Shown here: one piece after another, positions 46,544 to 55,456 of the stretch
Layout of the letters: every line of letters begins with the position of its first letter
Position numbering within the stretch: the stretch's first letter is position 1
Origin: Enterococcus crotali
GTDB lineage: Bacteria > Bacillota > Bacilli > Lactobacillales > Enterococcaceae
Length of the DNA: 64,000 nt
NCBI RefSeq assembly: GCF_000633635.1
Contig: NZ_AYPQ01000001.1
Location: 62,424 to 126,423 of the forward strand
Direction of reading: 5' to 3'
Program-made: the position numbers and the translations under genes
Notes under the pieces: generated by a model
Told to the model about the DNA's origin: nothing
Seen by the model: the letters and a program-made list of their open reading frames with translations, nothing else
Databases searched by the model: none

Positions 46544-47224
46544 TTATTTAGGCAGTTCAATATTTGCATAATGTAGTACAAGTTGAGCGATCACGACCAT
46601 GGTATTCATTCCACAGTGGGCAATAATAGAGGTCCAGATTCGTCCAGTCATCTTATACAGTAAAGCAAAGAAAAAACCCATGAAAAAATAAACAAAGAAA
46701 TGACCATCTTGGTGTATAACTGAAAATAAAGAGGAACTAATGATAGCTGAAATCCAAAAGCCCGTATAAGTTTCAGTTAAACCGATCAAAGAACGGCGAA
46801 ATACAAATTCTTCCATAATCGGCCCGCCAATCGTCGTTGCTAAGATAAATAAGGGATTGGCCAAAATAACAGCAATAATATTTTGGGTATTTTGTGAGCT
46901 AGGTTCAACTCCTGTAATGGCCGTTTCAATACTAAAAACAATGGCTTGAATAATCATCGCGATAAAAATACCACTGATGCCAAGTAATAGGGTAAAAACT
47001 GGAGATGTCAATTTGGCCTCTTTTTCAACGATTGTAGTAGCAGAACGTTTATTTTTGAGATAAAGCCAGATCATCAATCCAGCGCCAAGAATATAAGTGG
47101 CAGTTGTTCCGGCAATGATAATATCTGGTGGAAAAGGTTTGAATAGAAATGGAGAAAAAAATACAAGTACATATAAAAGAATCGTGATTAAACTGATTTT
47201 TTTAATAGAAAAATTGCTAGGCAT
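46544..47224 (-). CDS. CPBP family intramembrane glutamic protease
   Basis: 226 aa with about six to seven hydrophobic helices. The protease motif EExxxR (MEEFVFRRSL) is near residue 142-147, and the later histidine motifs include FSVIHQDGHF and the C-terminal IAHCGMNT. Family members cleave prenylated proteins in eukaryotes or give bacteriocin self-immunity; YdiL sits at this place in Bacillus. The role here is unknown. Confidence 0.88.
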   Translation of the reverse strand: MPSNFSIKKISLITILLYVLVFFSPFLFKPFPPDIIIAGTTATYILGAGLMIWLYLKNKRSATTIVEKEAKLTSPVFTLLLGISGIFIAMIIQAIVFSIETAITGVEPSSQNTQNIIAVILANPLFILATTIGGPIMEEFVFRRSLIGLTETYTGFWISAIISSSLFSVIHQDGHFFVYFFMGFFFALLYKMTGRIWTSIIAHCGMNTMVVIAQLVLHYANIELPK

Positions 47225-47301
47225 GGAAACAAAAGACTCCTTTCAAGAATGACAGAATAAAAAAAGTATACCATAGCTTTGAGTTGATCTGCCTAAATAA
47301 T

Positions 47302-47484
47302 TTATTTTTTGTGATTGTTGCGATAGCCTAGTAAGAGAAAAATGAATAGGAAGAAAAAAGCAGCCTCCCATAAAGTGGTTGTCCAGTCTAAGCGTCTATT
47401 CATACCAAAAAAGAAGTTGCCGACATTGGCAATAAGCAAGTACACTCCGGTTGCTATCAAAGCTCCCGTAATTCGTTGTTTCAT
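47302..47484 (-). CDS. Small membrane protein, YdiK-like position
   Basis: 60 aa with two hydrophobic helices (ITGALIATGVYLLIANVGNFFFG; TTLWEAAFFFLFIFLLLGY) and a short basic tail. It holds the position and size of Bacillus YdiK (DUF4305), between the CPBP protease and groES, but sequence identity was not checked. GAGAGGCG precedes the ATG. Confidence 0.6.
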   Translation of the reverse strand: MKQRITGALIATGVYLLIANVGNFFFGMNRRLDWTTTLWEAAFFFLFIFLLLGYRNNHKK

Positions 47485-47614
47485 TTTAATCGCCTCTCTT
47501 TCTGATTTTATTTTACCATGAAATGGATGAGAACGAGAGAATCTAGTGATATCCGTAAAAAAATTTTTTATAAAATCGAAGGGAGAAATTATTAAAAAAA
47601 AATAGTCAAAAGAC

Positions 47615-47643
47615 TTGCATTATGAAGGTGAAATGAGTATTAT
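47615..47643 (+). promoter_or_regulatory. groESL promoter
   Basis: TTGCAT, 17-bp spacer, TATTAT, immediately upstream of the CIRCE element. Confidence 0.7.
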
Positions 47644-47655
47644 AAATAGTGTGAG

Positions 47656-47682
47656 TTAGCACTCTGTAACTAAGAGTGCTAA
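47656..47682. promoter_or_regulatory. CIRCE operator (HrcA binding site)
   Basis: TTAGCACTC-N9-GAGTGCTAA, a perfect match to CIRCE, so groESL is repressed by HrcA and induced by heat. Confidence 0.97.
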
Positions 47683-47715
47683 AAATGATAAATATTTTTT
47701 ATGGAGGGATTTATT

Positions 47716-48000
47716 GTGTTAAAACCATTAAGCGATCGCGTCATTATTGAAGTCGCGAAAGAAGAAGAAAAAACAGTAGGCGGCATCGTGTTAGCATCAG
47801 CAGCTCAAGAAAAACCGCAAACAGGAAAAGTCATCGCAGTCGGTGAAGGCCGAGTTTTAGATAACGGTACAAAAGTTCCTGCCGATGTAAAAGAAGGCGA
47901 TACAGTAATGTTTGAAAAATACTCAGGTACTGAAGTCAAATATGAAGGCAACGATTACTTGATTGTCTCTGGAAAAGACATCATTGCAATCGTTGAGTAA
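47716..48000 (+). CDS. groES: Co-chaperonin GroES
   Basis: Seven-membered lid of the GroEL chamber. 94 aa from GTG 47716, which is 7 bases after GGAGGGA; the upstream in-frame ATG overlaps the ribosome site. Mobile loop region [20 protein letters not shown] (residues ~15-34); conserved GKVIAVGEG. Operon with groEL, controlled by CIRCE. Confidence 0.97.
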   Translation: MLKPLSDRVIIEVAKEEEKTVGGIVLASAAQEKPQTGKVIAVGEGRVLDNGTKVPADVKEGDTVMFEKYSGTEVKYEGNDYLIVSGKDIIAIVE

Positions 48001-48045
48001 TTGTTAAGAAAAACAACTTTAATATAGAAAAAATAAAAATTTTGA

Positions 48046-49686
<1,641 letters not shown>

Positions 49687-49696
49687 GAAAAGATTG

Positions 49697-49727
49697 AGAA
49701 CCTTGAAATTTCAAGGTTCTTTTTTTG
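49697..49727 (+). terminator. groESL terminator
   Basis: Perfect palindromic stem GAACCTTGAAA/TTTCAAGGTTC followed by seven or more Ts. Confidence 0.92.
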
Positions 49728-49827
49728 TGGAAAGATCAGCTGCTATGGAGAGCATTGATATTGAGCAATTGAGATATGTCTTGTATTTTAGATTATTGTT
49801 TTGTTTAAGATTCATAATAGTAGTTAA

Positions 49828-49882
49828 AGACACATGTGAAAAGGAAATCGCTCAATGAGTCAGGTCCTAATCACATGTGTCT
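49828..49882. repeat. 12-bp inverted repeat downstream of the HEPN gene
   Basis: AGACACATGTGA and TCACATGTGTCT, 31 bases apart, perfect pairing but without a strong T-run. It may be a weak terminator for the minus-strand gene or a protein site. Confidence 0.5.
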
Positions 49883-49941
49883 AAATAATGCTCTTATTTC
49901 TTTTCTAATTTTGAATGTAACGTTTATAGTATAACTTTTCC

Positions 49942-51380
49942 TCAGAGTAGTTGATCGAACCTAGCTATGATTTCAAAAAAATTTTCTCCTTTAAGATAAG
50001 AAACCAGATGAGCAAATAGAATCATCAATTCCTCAAAGAAAATTTTATAGTCATCATCACAATAGTCATTTTCTGAACCATGGGCTAGATTATTTCTTAT
50101 TTTAGCCAATTTATTCATCTTATTTAGTATCAATGATTCTAAGCTACATTCATTTCCAAGTTTTTTACTAAAATCCTCTACTTTACCGAAGTTTCCGTCT
50201 GAACAGAATTCTAACTGAATATATAGTCTTATAATATCTCTTAATTTGTCATTAATTAAGTCCCTTTGATCATTGCAAAGGCCGTTATAAATTCTAATAT
50301 ACCATTGTAAATTATTTTCAAAAGAATAATTTGAAAAATCTAGCTCTATTTCATTCAAAAAAAACTGTATTACATCGACGTTATTTGCGTCGTGATAGCT
50401 ATAATAAAGCTCTTTTATAAATATTTTAAGTTTCTCTTTTAAATGAAAAATAATTGTTTCTATCAAAGATTCAAAAGAAACAAATCCAAGCAAGAATGCG
50501 GTTCTGAAATTGTTAGAGTTATAGCTTTTATAAGCTTGAACAAGATAAAATTCCCACATTTCATTACCTAAATAGATTGTTACATCGACTTCTAAGCATA
50601 AATCTCCGATCACTCCATAAGAACAATTGTAGTTATCATAATCGAACATCATCACATAGCTTTCATTTGAGCCATGTACTGGAGAAACCTCAAAATTGCT
50701 GACTACGTCATTTGTAGTGAAAGAATCATGTAAACCTTCATCAGTGATCAATAAAATATTTTGAAAACTTGAAGTAATGACTTTATTATAGTCTATTGAG
50801 GGATTTTTTAATGGTTTATTTTCTAGCTCTTCATACTCATATGAATAGGTATAACCTTGTTTTAGTTCATTTGATTTTATTATATCGGATTTACCCCAAA
50901 ACTTTAATTTTTCCTTGTATTGATCTGTAAATACGTTCTCTGAAGGCGCATAATAATATTTTTTTACCGTTGTGGAAACGAGTAATTCTTCGATGATATC
51001 ATTAACAAAATTTTTATTCTCCAAATTGTTTTCGAAAAGTAAAATTCTGTTCACTAGCTTATTTAGCGCTAGCTGTTTAATTTCTTCCTCTTCTAAATTC
51101 TTGGTGTTAATTTTCAATTCTTTATTTAAATAAACACTTCTTATATTTTTATATTCGTCTTTACTGATTTCATTTCCTTTTAGAAAATCCCAAAAACAAT
51201 CATAATCTTTGCTATTGTTTTTTCAAAGTCATAATAAAAGGTGTCGTATAAAATATCACAGATTCTATCAACTGACAAATCGTTGTAAACAAGTCTATCA
51301 GAGAATAATGACTTGAAGTAGTTCAACATTTTTCTATGCTCAATAACACTAGTTTTTTCATCATCAGTAATATTCTTCAT
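49942..51380 (-). pseudogene. HEPN-domain protein, frameshifted; possible defence gene
   Basis: Not a recognised named gene. Two frames join if one base is added to the six-T run at 51218-51223: FEKNNSKDYDCFWDFLKGNE replaces a stop, giving ~479 aa. The C-terminal third is helical and ends with KIRNNLAHG (near residue 442 of the joined chain), the RNxxxH motif of HEPN RNases, preceded by a FESLIETIIFHLKEKLK helix. The size and layout (N-terminal beta-rich unknown part, C-terminal HEPN) recall ApeA-type anti-phage proteins. Gene alone, AT-rich, between core genes, consistent with horizontal gain. Activity is unproven. Confidence 0.6.
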
Positions 51381-51476
51381 TAGTAAATTTCCTTTCGCTC
51401 GAATTTATAACCGTCAAAATATAAAATAATATTAACATAAATGGTGAACTTTGCAATAAGGAAAATGAATCATTTT

Positions 51477-52219
51477 TCAATTTAAATAAGGCAAGACCAA
51501 ATACTCCTGAATACCGTACAACACGAGTAAATGAACTGGATAAAACCAATAAAAAAAGTACTTCCATTGTTTACCACGCTGACCATTGTAAAAATAAATC
51601 GGTACAAACGCTAGAACCCCAAACAAGCTGTTTTGTAGAAGAATCAAGCTCCTGCAATACATTTTATTAGGCCTTCTTTTCTAAGGAGATAGAATGACAC
51701 AATGAGCAACACACCGATCCAACCACCGTAATCTGTCTGCAACCATTCTGCACAAAAAATCCCAGTACCAATTACTATCGTAGCAAGAAGTCCACTCTTT
51801 AATGAATGAACCTGTATTTTTTTCAAACCGATAATAACAATTAGACCAATCAACAAAGTGAAAAATACATTTTGACTTTTTAAATCAATGAATTGGTGCG
51901 AAAAAGCTAAGTCATAAGGAACTTCAGCAATTAAAGCAAATATGGTCAGGCGTAACAGGTATTTTTTTGGATTTGATGTATGGATAAACCCTTCAACAAG
52001 TAAAAAACAGAAGATAGGAAAAGCTAATCTTCCGATCATAATAAATAGAGGGAAGATGATTTGAGTATAAGTGAGCAAGGTATTTGGTTCAGCGGCATAG
52101 GGCACTAATGCCATTGTAGATGGTTGGAACGAAATGATCTTTGCAGTATGATCTAGCAACATAGCGAATATTGCTAGCCACTTCAATTGACTTCCCGAAA
52201 AATAAGGCTTTGTTTCCAA
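51477..52219 (-). pseudogene. TraX family membrane protein, frameshifted
   Basis: TraX-like acyltransferase-family membrane protein (TraX of F plasmid acetylates pilin; chromosomal Firmicute relatives have no known role). METKPYFSGSQLKWLAIFAMLLDHTAKI is the family start with Asp-His (LLDHTAK). About eight hydrophobic segments. The frame breaks near 51646: one added base turns GA-stop into [15 protein letters not shown] and joins the last part, ending [17 protein letters not shown], a typical TraX C-terminus. Restored length ~247 aa. Probably a sequencing error in a short run. Confidence 0.8.
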
Positions 52220-52258
52220 TAAGAGGACTCCTTTACATTAAGCGTAGTCTAATACACT

Positions 52259-52289
52259 ATTTTAGCATAGACCACCATTTTTTATTCAA
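52259..52289 (-). promoter_or_regulatory. traX promoter
   Basis: Minus-strand TTGAAT (52284-52289), 19-bp spacer, TAAAAT (52259-52264). Lies outside the invertible segment. Confidence 0.4.
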
Positions 52290-52362
52290 AAAAATGAGAA
52301 AAGACTAGCTTATTTACATACGAACACGCCAAATGAAATGTTTTTTTCCTGCTAGCTCTGAG

Positions 52363-52420
52363 AATAAAATAAAACTACTAAGAAAACTTGTTGTCGTTTT
52401 TCTCGGTAGTTTTTATTTTT
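52363..52420. terminator. Hairpin terminator left of the invertible segment
   Basis: AATAAAACTACTAAGAAAA pairs with TTTTTCT(CGG)TAGTTTTTATT; T-rich on both strands. It would insulate traX from the recombinase region. Confidence 0.6.
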
Positions 52421-52520
52421 TAAATATAAAATAAATGATTTAATTTTTAGTAAATAAATATAATGGTGAAAAATATGAGATATATTGTTATAATGAAATT
52501 GGGTTTAAACGATAATAAAA
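52421..52520. other. AT-rich stretch left of IR-L with outward candidate promoter
   Basis: TGTTATAAT at about 52488-52496 (extended -10) with GTGAAA 17 bases before the TATAAT points rightward through IR-L into the segment. No coding frame. Confidence 0.35.
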
Positions 52521-52550
52521 TTTTTCTTGAATGTAGCAGTTACAAGAAAA
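52521..52550 (+). repeat. IR-L, recombinase core-type site
   Basis: 30 bp: a leading T, arm TTTTCTTGAAT, spacer GTAGCAG, arm TTACAAGAAAA. Exact reverse complement of IR-R. Confidence 0.9.
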
Positions 52551-52761
52551 TAATGAATAGAAGGCATGTAGAATCAATCCTTCATTTCAACTACTAATTC
52601 ATTCTATATCAAAGTTAAGCAAGAGTCTATAAGGAAAAGTTTATTTTTTTATCATATTTTTATCTAATTTTATAAAAAAGTGAGAAAAACTAGATGTTAA
52701 TTAGCGTTTATAATAAATATTCGTTGAGTCTTATTGTAAAATATCTTGTGTTAAATTATGT

Positions 52762-52790
52762 TTGGCAGTCTTTAACGTTGTTACTATATA
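52762..52790 (+). promoter_or_regulatory. Recombinase promoter
   Basis: TTGGCA, 17-bp spacer, TATATA, about 70 bases before the gene and inside the segment, so it would invert with it. Confidence 0.55.
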
Positions 52791-52815
52791 TTAAAAAAAG
52801 AGGTTCATATTTTTT

Positions 52816-52837
52816 AGCCGTCAAATAAGCCGTCAAT
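52816..52837 (+). repeat. Left pair of AGCCGTCA direct repeats
   Basis: AGCCGTCA at 52816 and again at 52828, 12 bases apart, between the recombinase promoter and gene. A similar pair with the same spacing is at 54119 and 54131. Confidence 0.6.
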
Positions 52838-52860
52838 TTTTTTGGAAAGGGTGTCAGGTT

Positions 52861-53987
52861 TTGAGTAGAAAAGGTGAGAATATATACAAAAGGAAGGATG
52901 GCCGTTGGGAAGGGCGGTACGTAAAAGCCAGAAACGAACAGGGGAAAATTATTTATGGCTATATTTATGGAAAACGTTATGCATCTGTAAAAGAAAAACT
53001 TGCTAAACTGAAAGTTCAATATTCTTTTACTCATAAGTGTATTAATTCATATGAAGGGACGGTTCAAAATTGGTTAAACTATTGGCTAGACATATTGATG
53101 CGAAAAAAAATCAAAATTTCTACCTATTCAAGTTATCGGTTACGTATCGATAAATACATTGTTCCATTTCTAGGTGCAAAAAAATAACCCAATTAAAAAG
53201 TCAGGAAGTGGAAGAATTTGTCAATTATTTAACTAGTTTGGATTTGTCACCTTCAACCGTTCATTCGATTGTCACTGTTTTGAAAAGTGCCTTGAACAAA
53301 GCCTGCATGGAAAACTATATTCTTTATAATCCTTGTAATAACTTATCATTATCAGCTAATACTCTCAATGAAATATCAGCACTAAGCATGAAAGAACAAG
53401 GGAAAATAGAACAAGTTGCGTTGAAAGAAACAGAGTGTTCTGCTGTGATTTTAGCACTGTATACGGGCTTGAGAATTGGTGAAATCAGCGGTCTAAAATG
53501 GTCTGATATCGATTTTGAAAAAGATATTATTCATGTAAGAAGAACTGTATACAGGATCTCTAGTACTGAAAAAAGTAAAAAAACAGAGGTCATTATGGCT
53601 GAGCCTAAAACAAAAAGCTCCAAACGAGCTATTCCTTTAGCCAAAAATTTGAAAAATTACCTATTAGATAAGAAGCAAGTGGCTACCTCTGAATATGTTA
53701 TTTGTTGTAAAGACAGTTTCGCTGAGCCACGTGTAATCAGTTATCGATTTAAAAAAAGCATTGAGCAAGCGAAAATCAGACCCATTCATTTTCATGTCTT
53801 GCGTCATACGTTTGCCACAAGATGTGTAGAACGTGGTATCGATATTGCAACTCTAAGTAAATTATTAGGTCACGCGTCGATAAAATTGACCTTGGATACT
53901 TATACAGATTCACTTTGGGAAAATAGAAAAGCTGCTGTTTCAGTCCTTGATGATCAACTTGGGCTGCAGCAGTTATCCTCGAAATAA
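52861..53987 (+). pseudogene. Tyrosine recombinase/integrase, frameshifted
   Basis: Site-specific recombinase. TTG start after GGAAAGGGTG. N-terminal AP2-like DNA-binding part (MSRKGENIYKRKDGRWEGRY), SAM-like core-binding region (WLNYWLDILMRKKIKISTYS onward), then catalytic domain with Arg in ALYTGLRIGEISGLKW, His-x-x-Arg in HVLRHTFATR, His in KLLGHASI and nucleophile Tyr in LTLDTYTDS. The frame breaks in a seven-A run near 53178-53184; one added A gives FLGAKKITQLKSQEVEEF and ~376 aa. All catalytic residues are then present, so it is probably functional if the missing base is a sequencing error. The flanking inverted sites suggest it inverts its own gene. Confidence 0.88.
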
Positions 53988-54005
53988 TTAAAGGAACTAG
54001 CAGTA

Positions 54006-54074
54006 AAAATAAATAGAAAAAGGTCAAGGGCATAATTTAACTGATTATGTCCTTGACCTTTTTCTATTTATTTT
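54006..54074. terminator. Strong bidirectional terminator inside the invertible segment
   Basis: 24-bp stem beginning AAAATAAATAGAAAAAGGTC and mirrored at 54051-54074; T-rich on both strands. In the present orientation it blocks read-through from the recombinase gene into the WxL regulator; after inversion it would face traX instead. Confidence 0.92.
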
Positions 54075-54117
54075 GCTAAAAAACACTATTGTCAATTTTT
54101 TGATCAGTTTATCTTTT

Positions 54118-54140
54118 AAGCCGTCATAGAATCGTCAACT
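54118..54140 (+). repeat. Right pair of AGCCGTCA-like direct repeats
   Basis: AAGCCGTCATAG followed by AATCGTCAACT, with the same 12-base spacing as the left pair and the same strand orientation. Confidence 0.5.
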
Positions 54141-54178
54141 ACTGCATAAATTTCAAGAAGATTAACAAAAAAACGACT

Positions 54179-54208
54179 TTTTCTTGTAACTGCTACATTC
54201 AAGAAAAA
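54179..54208 (-). repeat. IR-R, recombinase core-type site
   Basis: Exact reverse complement of IR-L over 30 bp, including the asymmetric 7-base spacer, so the two sites are in inverted orientation. Confidence 0.9.
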
Positions 54209-54253
54209 ACCGAAACAAATATTTTTGTGCCATCGTTAACTATTTAAGCATTA

Positions 54254-54276
54254 AATAGAGATATCTCTATTATAAT
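54254..54276 (+). promoter_or_regulatory. Promoter and operator of the WxL regulator
   Basis: Perfect 18-bp palindrome AATAGAGATATCTCTATT (54254-54271) touches TATAAT (54271-54276). No good -35 is present, which suggests activator dependence or repression by a dimer at the palindrome. It lies just outside IR-R. Confidence 0.6.
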
Positions 54277-54374
54277 CGGAAGTCTCGAATTTCTAAACTC
54301 TAAAGACTTCTAATGATTAACTAAAGTGCAAATGTACCGAATGGCTGACAATATGATGAGGAGGGATTTTAATT

Positions 54375-55094
54375 ATGTATACAATTGGTTATGTTTCGCT
54401 TGAAGGGAAAGCAAGTGAAAGTCATAAAGAATTATTTGCACCACTTCAATCTCATATTCAAATTATTGAAAATGAGCAAGTACGTCAAATAGTTGAAAAT
54501 GATGGCGAGATTTTACATCAAATAGATACGTTAGTAATTGAACATTCTGACTTGAACGATCTTAATTTGATTTGCGAGCTAATCATGAATATACGAAAAC
54601 AGGCCAATGTGCCACTTTGGATTTTGGCTTCATCCAAAAATGTGAATCGAACAAATCGAATTGTTTATTTACAACTAGGTGCAGATGGCATTATCGATCA
54701 AGCGGATGAGACCGATGAATCGATATTGATGATGAGAAATCTAATGAGACGCTTTCGAAACCGAGAACATCATGAAGTACTTAAAGAAGTGCCAAAAAGT
54801 AAAACATTTGATTTTAAATTGATCCCACAGAATTTGAGTGTTTGTTTAGAAAATGGAAAAGAAGTCAATTTAACAAAATTAGAATTTCTTACAATTGAGT
54901 ATTTACATAAGCATGCACGCAAGACAATGACATATGAAGAAATTTATCAAAATGTTTGGAACGATATTTATCTTGATCGGAAATATCGAGTGTCCAATTT
55001 GATTTTTCATTTAAGACAAAAACTTGAAATTGATGTCGAAAAACCCAAATACATTAAAACTGTCCGTTCCAAAGGCTACATGCTGAATGTTTAA
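54375..55094 (+). CDS. OmpR-type winged-helix regulator with degenerate receiver domain
   Basis: 239 aa. The C-terminal Trans_reg_C winged helix (~150-239) has LTKLEFLTIEYLHKHARKTM, YRVSNLIFHLRQKL and KYIKTVRSKGYML, typical OmpR/PhoB features. The N-terminal ~120 residues keep a receiver-like pattern (DTLVIEHSDLND; PLWILASS; LQLGADGIIDQ), but the phospho-acceptor Asp strand reads LVIEHS, so ordinary phosphorylation is doubtful and no histidine kinase is adjacent. GAGGAGGG precedes the ATG. It lies between the invertible segment and the WxL genes and is the obvious candidate regulator of them. Confidence 0.82.
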   Translation: MYTIGYVSLEGKASESHKELFAPLQSHIQIIENEQVRQIVENDGEILHQIDTLVIEHSDLNDLNLICELIMNIRKQANVPLWILASSKNVNRTNRIVYLQLGADGIIDQADETDESILMMRNLMRRFRNREHHEVLKEVPKSKTFDFKLIPQNLSVCLENGKEVNLTKLEFLTIEYLHKHARKTMTYEEIYQNVWNDIYLDRKYRVSNLIFHLRQKLEIDVEKPKYIKTVRSKGYMLNV

Positions 55095-55103
55095 AGTAGA
55101 AAG

Positions 55104-55133
55104 TTGTTAAAACGAAACGAATAAAAGTATAAG
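55104..55133 (+). promoter_or_regulatory. Candidate promoter of the WxL operon
   Basis: TTGTTA, 18-bp spacer, TATAAG, shortly after the regulator's stop. It would leave a ~315-base leader before the first secreted protein. Confidence 0.5.
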
Positions 55134-55309
55134 ACTGAGAATCGGCTGATCGAAAGAAGCAGGGAAAAAATCATTTCAACCAACCCACTCGCTTATTCGT
55201 ATTCCTAGTACTTGGGAACTACTTTAAAGAGTACAATCTCCAAGGCAAGGGAAAATCTGCTCAGTGACTATAAAAACCACTTTAATTCAACGAAACAGGA
55301 GGGAAACCT

Positions 55310-55360
55310 ATGCCACAACAATTGATTTCAGTCGAACAGGCCATGTACGAAACTGGTTAG
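55310..55360 (+). CDS. 16-aa leader ORF in the WxL operon 5' region
   Basis: ATG with a textbook ribosome site (AACAGGAGGGAAACCT) encodes MPQQLISVEQAMYETG. A second strong Shine-Dalgarno (AAAGGAGGGGG, ~55400) lies further on with no start after it, and a GAAACGTTTC palindrome is at 55415-55424. It could be a translated leader peptide controlling the operon or a remnant. Confidence 0.4.
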   Translation: MPQQLISVEQAMYETG

Positions 55361-55456
55361 AAATAGCGGGTGGAGTAAGTATTTGCTCGTTTTTCTGGAA
55401 AGGAGGGGGAGTAAGAAACGTTTCGACAATCACACACATTTTAGGAGGAATAGAAA

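Larger units (their letters stand above)
52521..54208. mobile_element. Putative self-encoded invertible DNA element
   Basis: Bounded by two identical 30-bp sites in opposite orientation (52521-52550 and 54179-54208) enclosing a single tyrosine recombinase gene. Each site has the core-site architecture: arms TTTTCTTGAAT and TTACAAGAAAA flank a 7-base asymmetric spacer GTAGCAG. Inverted placement predicts inversion, not excision. A bidirectional terminator lies inside near the right end only. Direct-repeat octamers AGCCGTCA occur twice near each end, like accessory arm sites. It stands between traX and the WxL regulator. Confidence 0.7.

Noticed and set aside
52521-54208. Integrated phage, or an integrative element with attL/attR
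   Set aside because: The flanking 30-bp copies are inverted, not direct, and the segment has only a recombinase, with no excisionase, replication or cargo genes.
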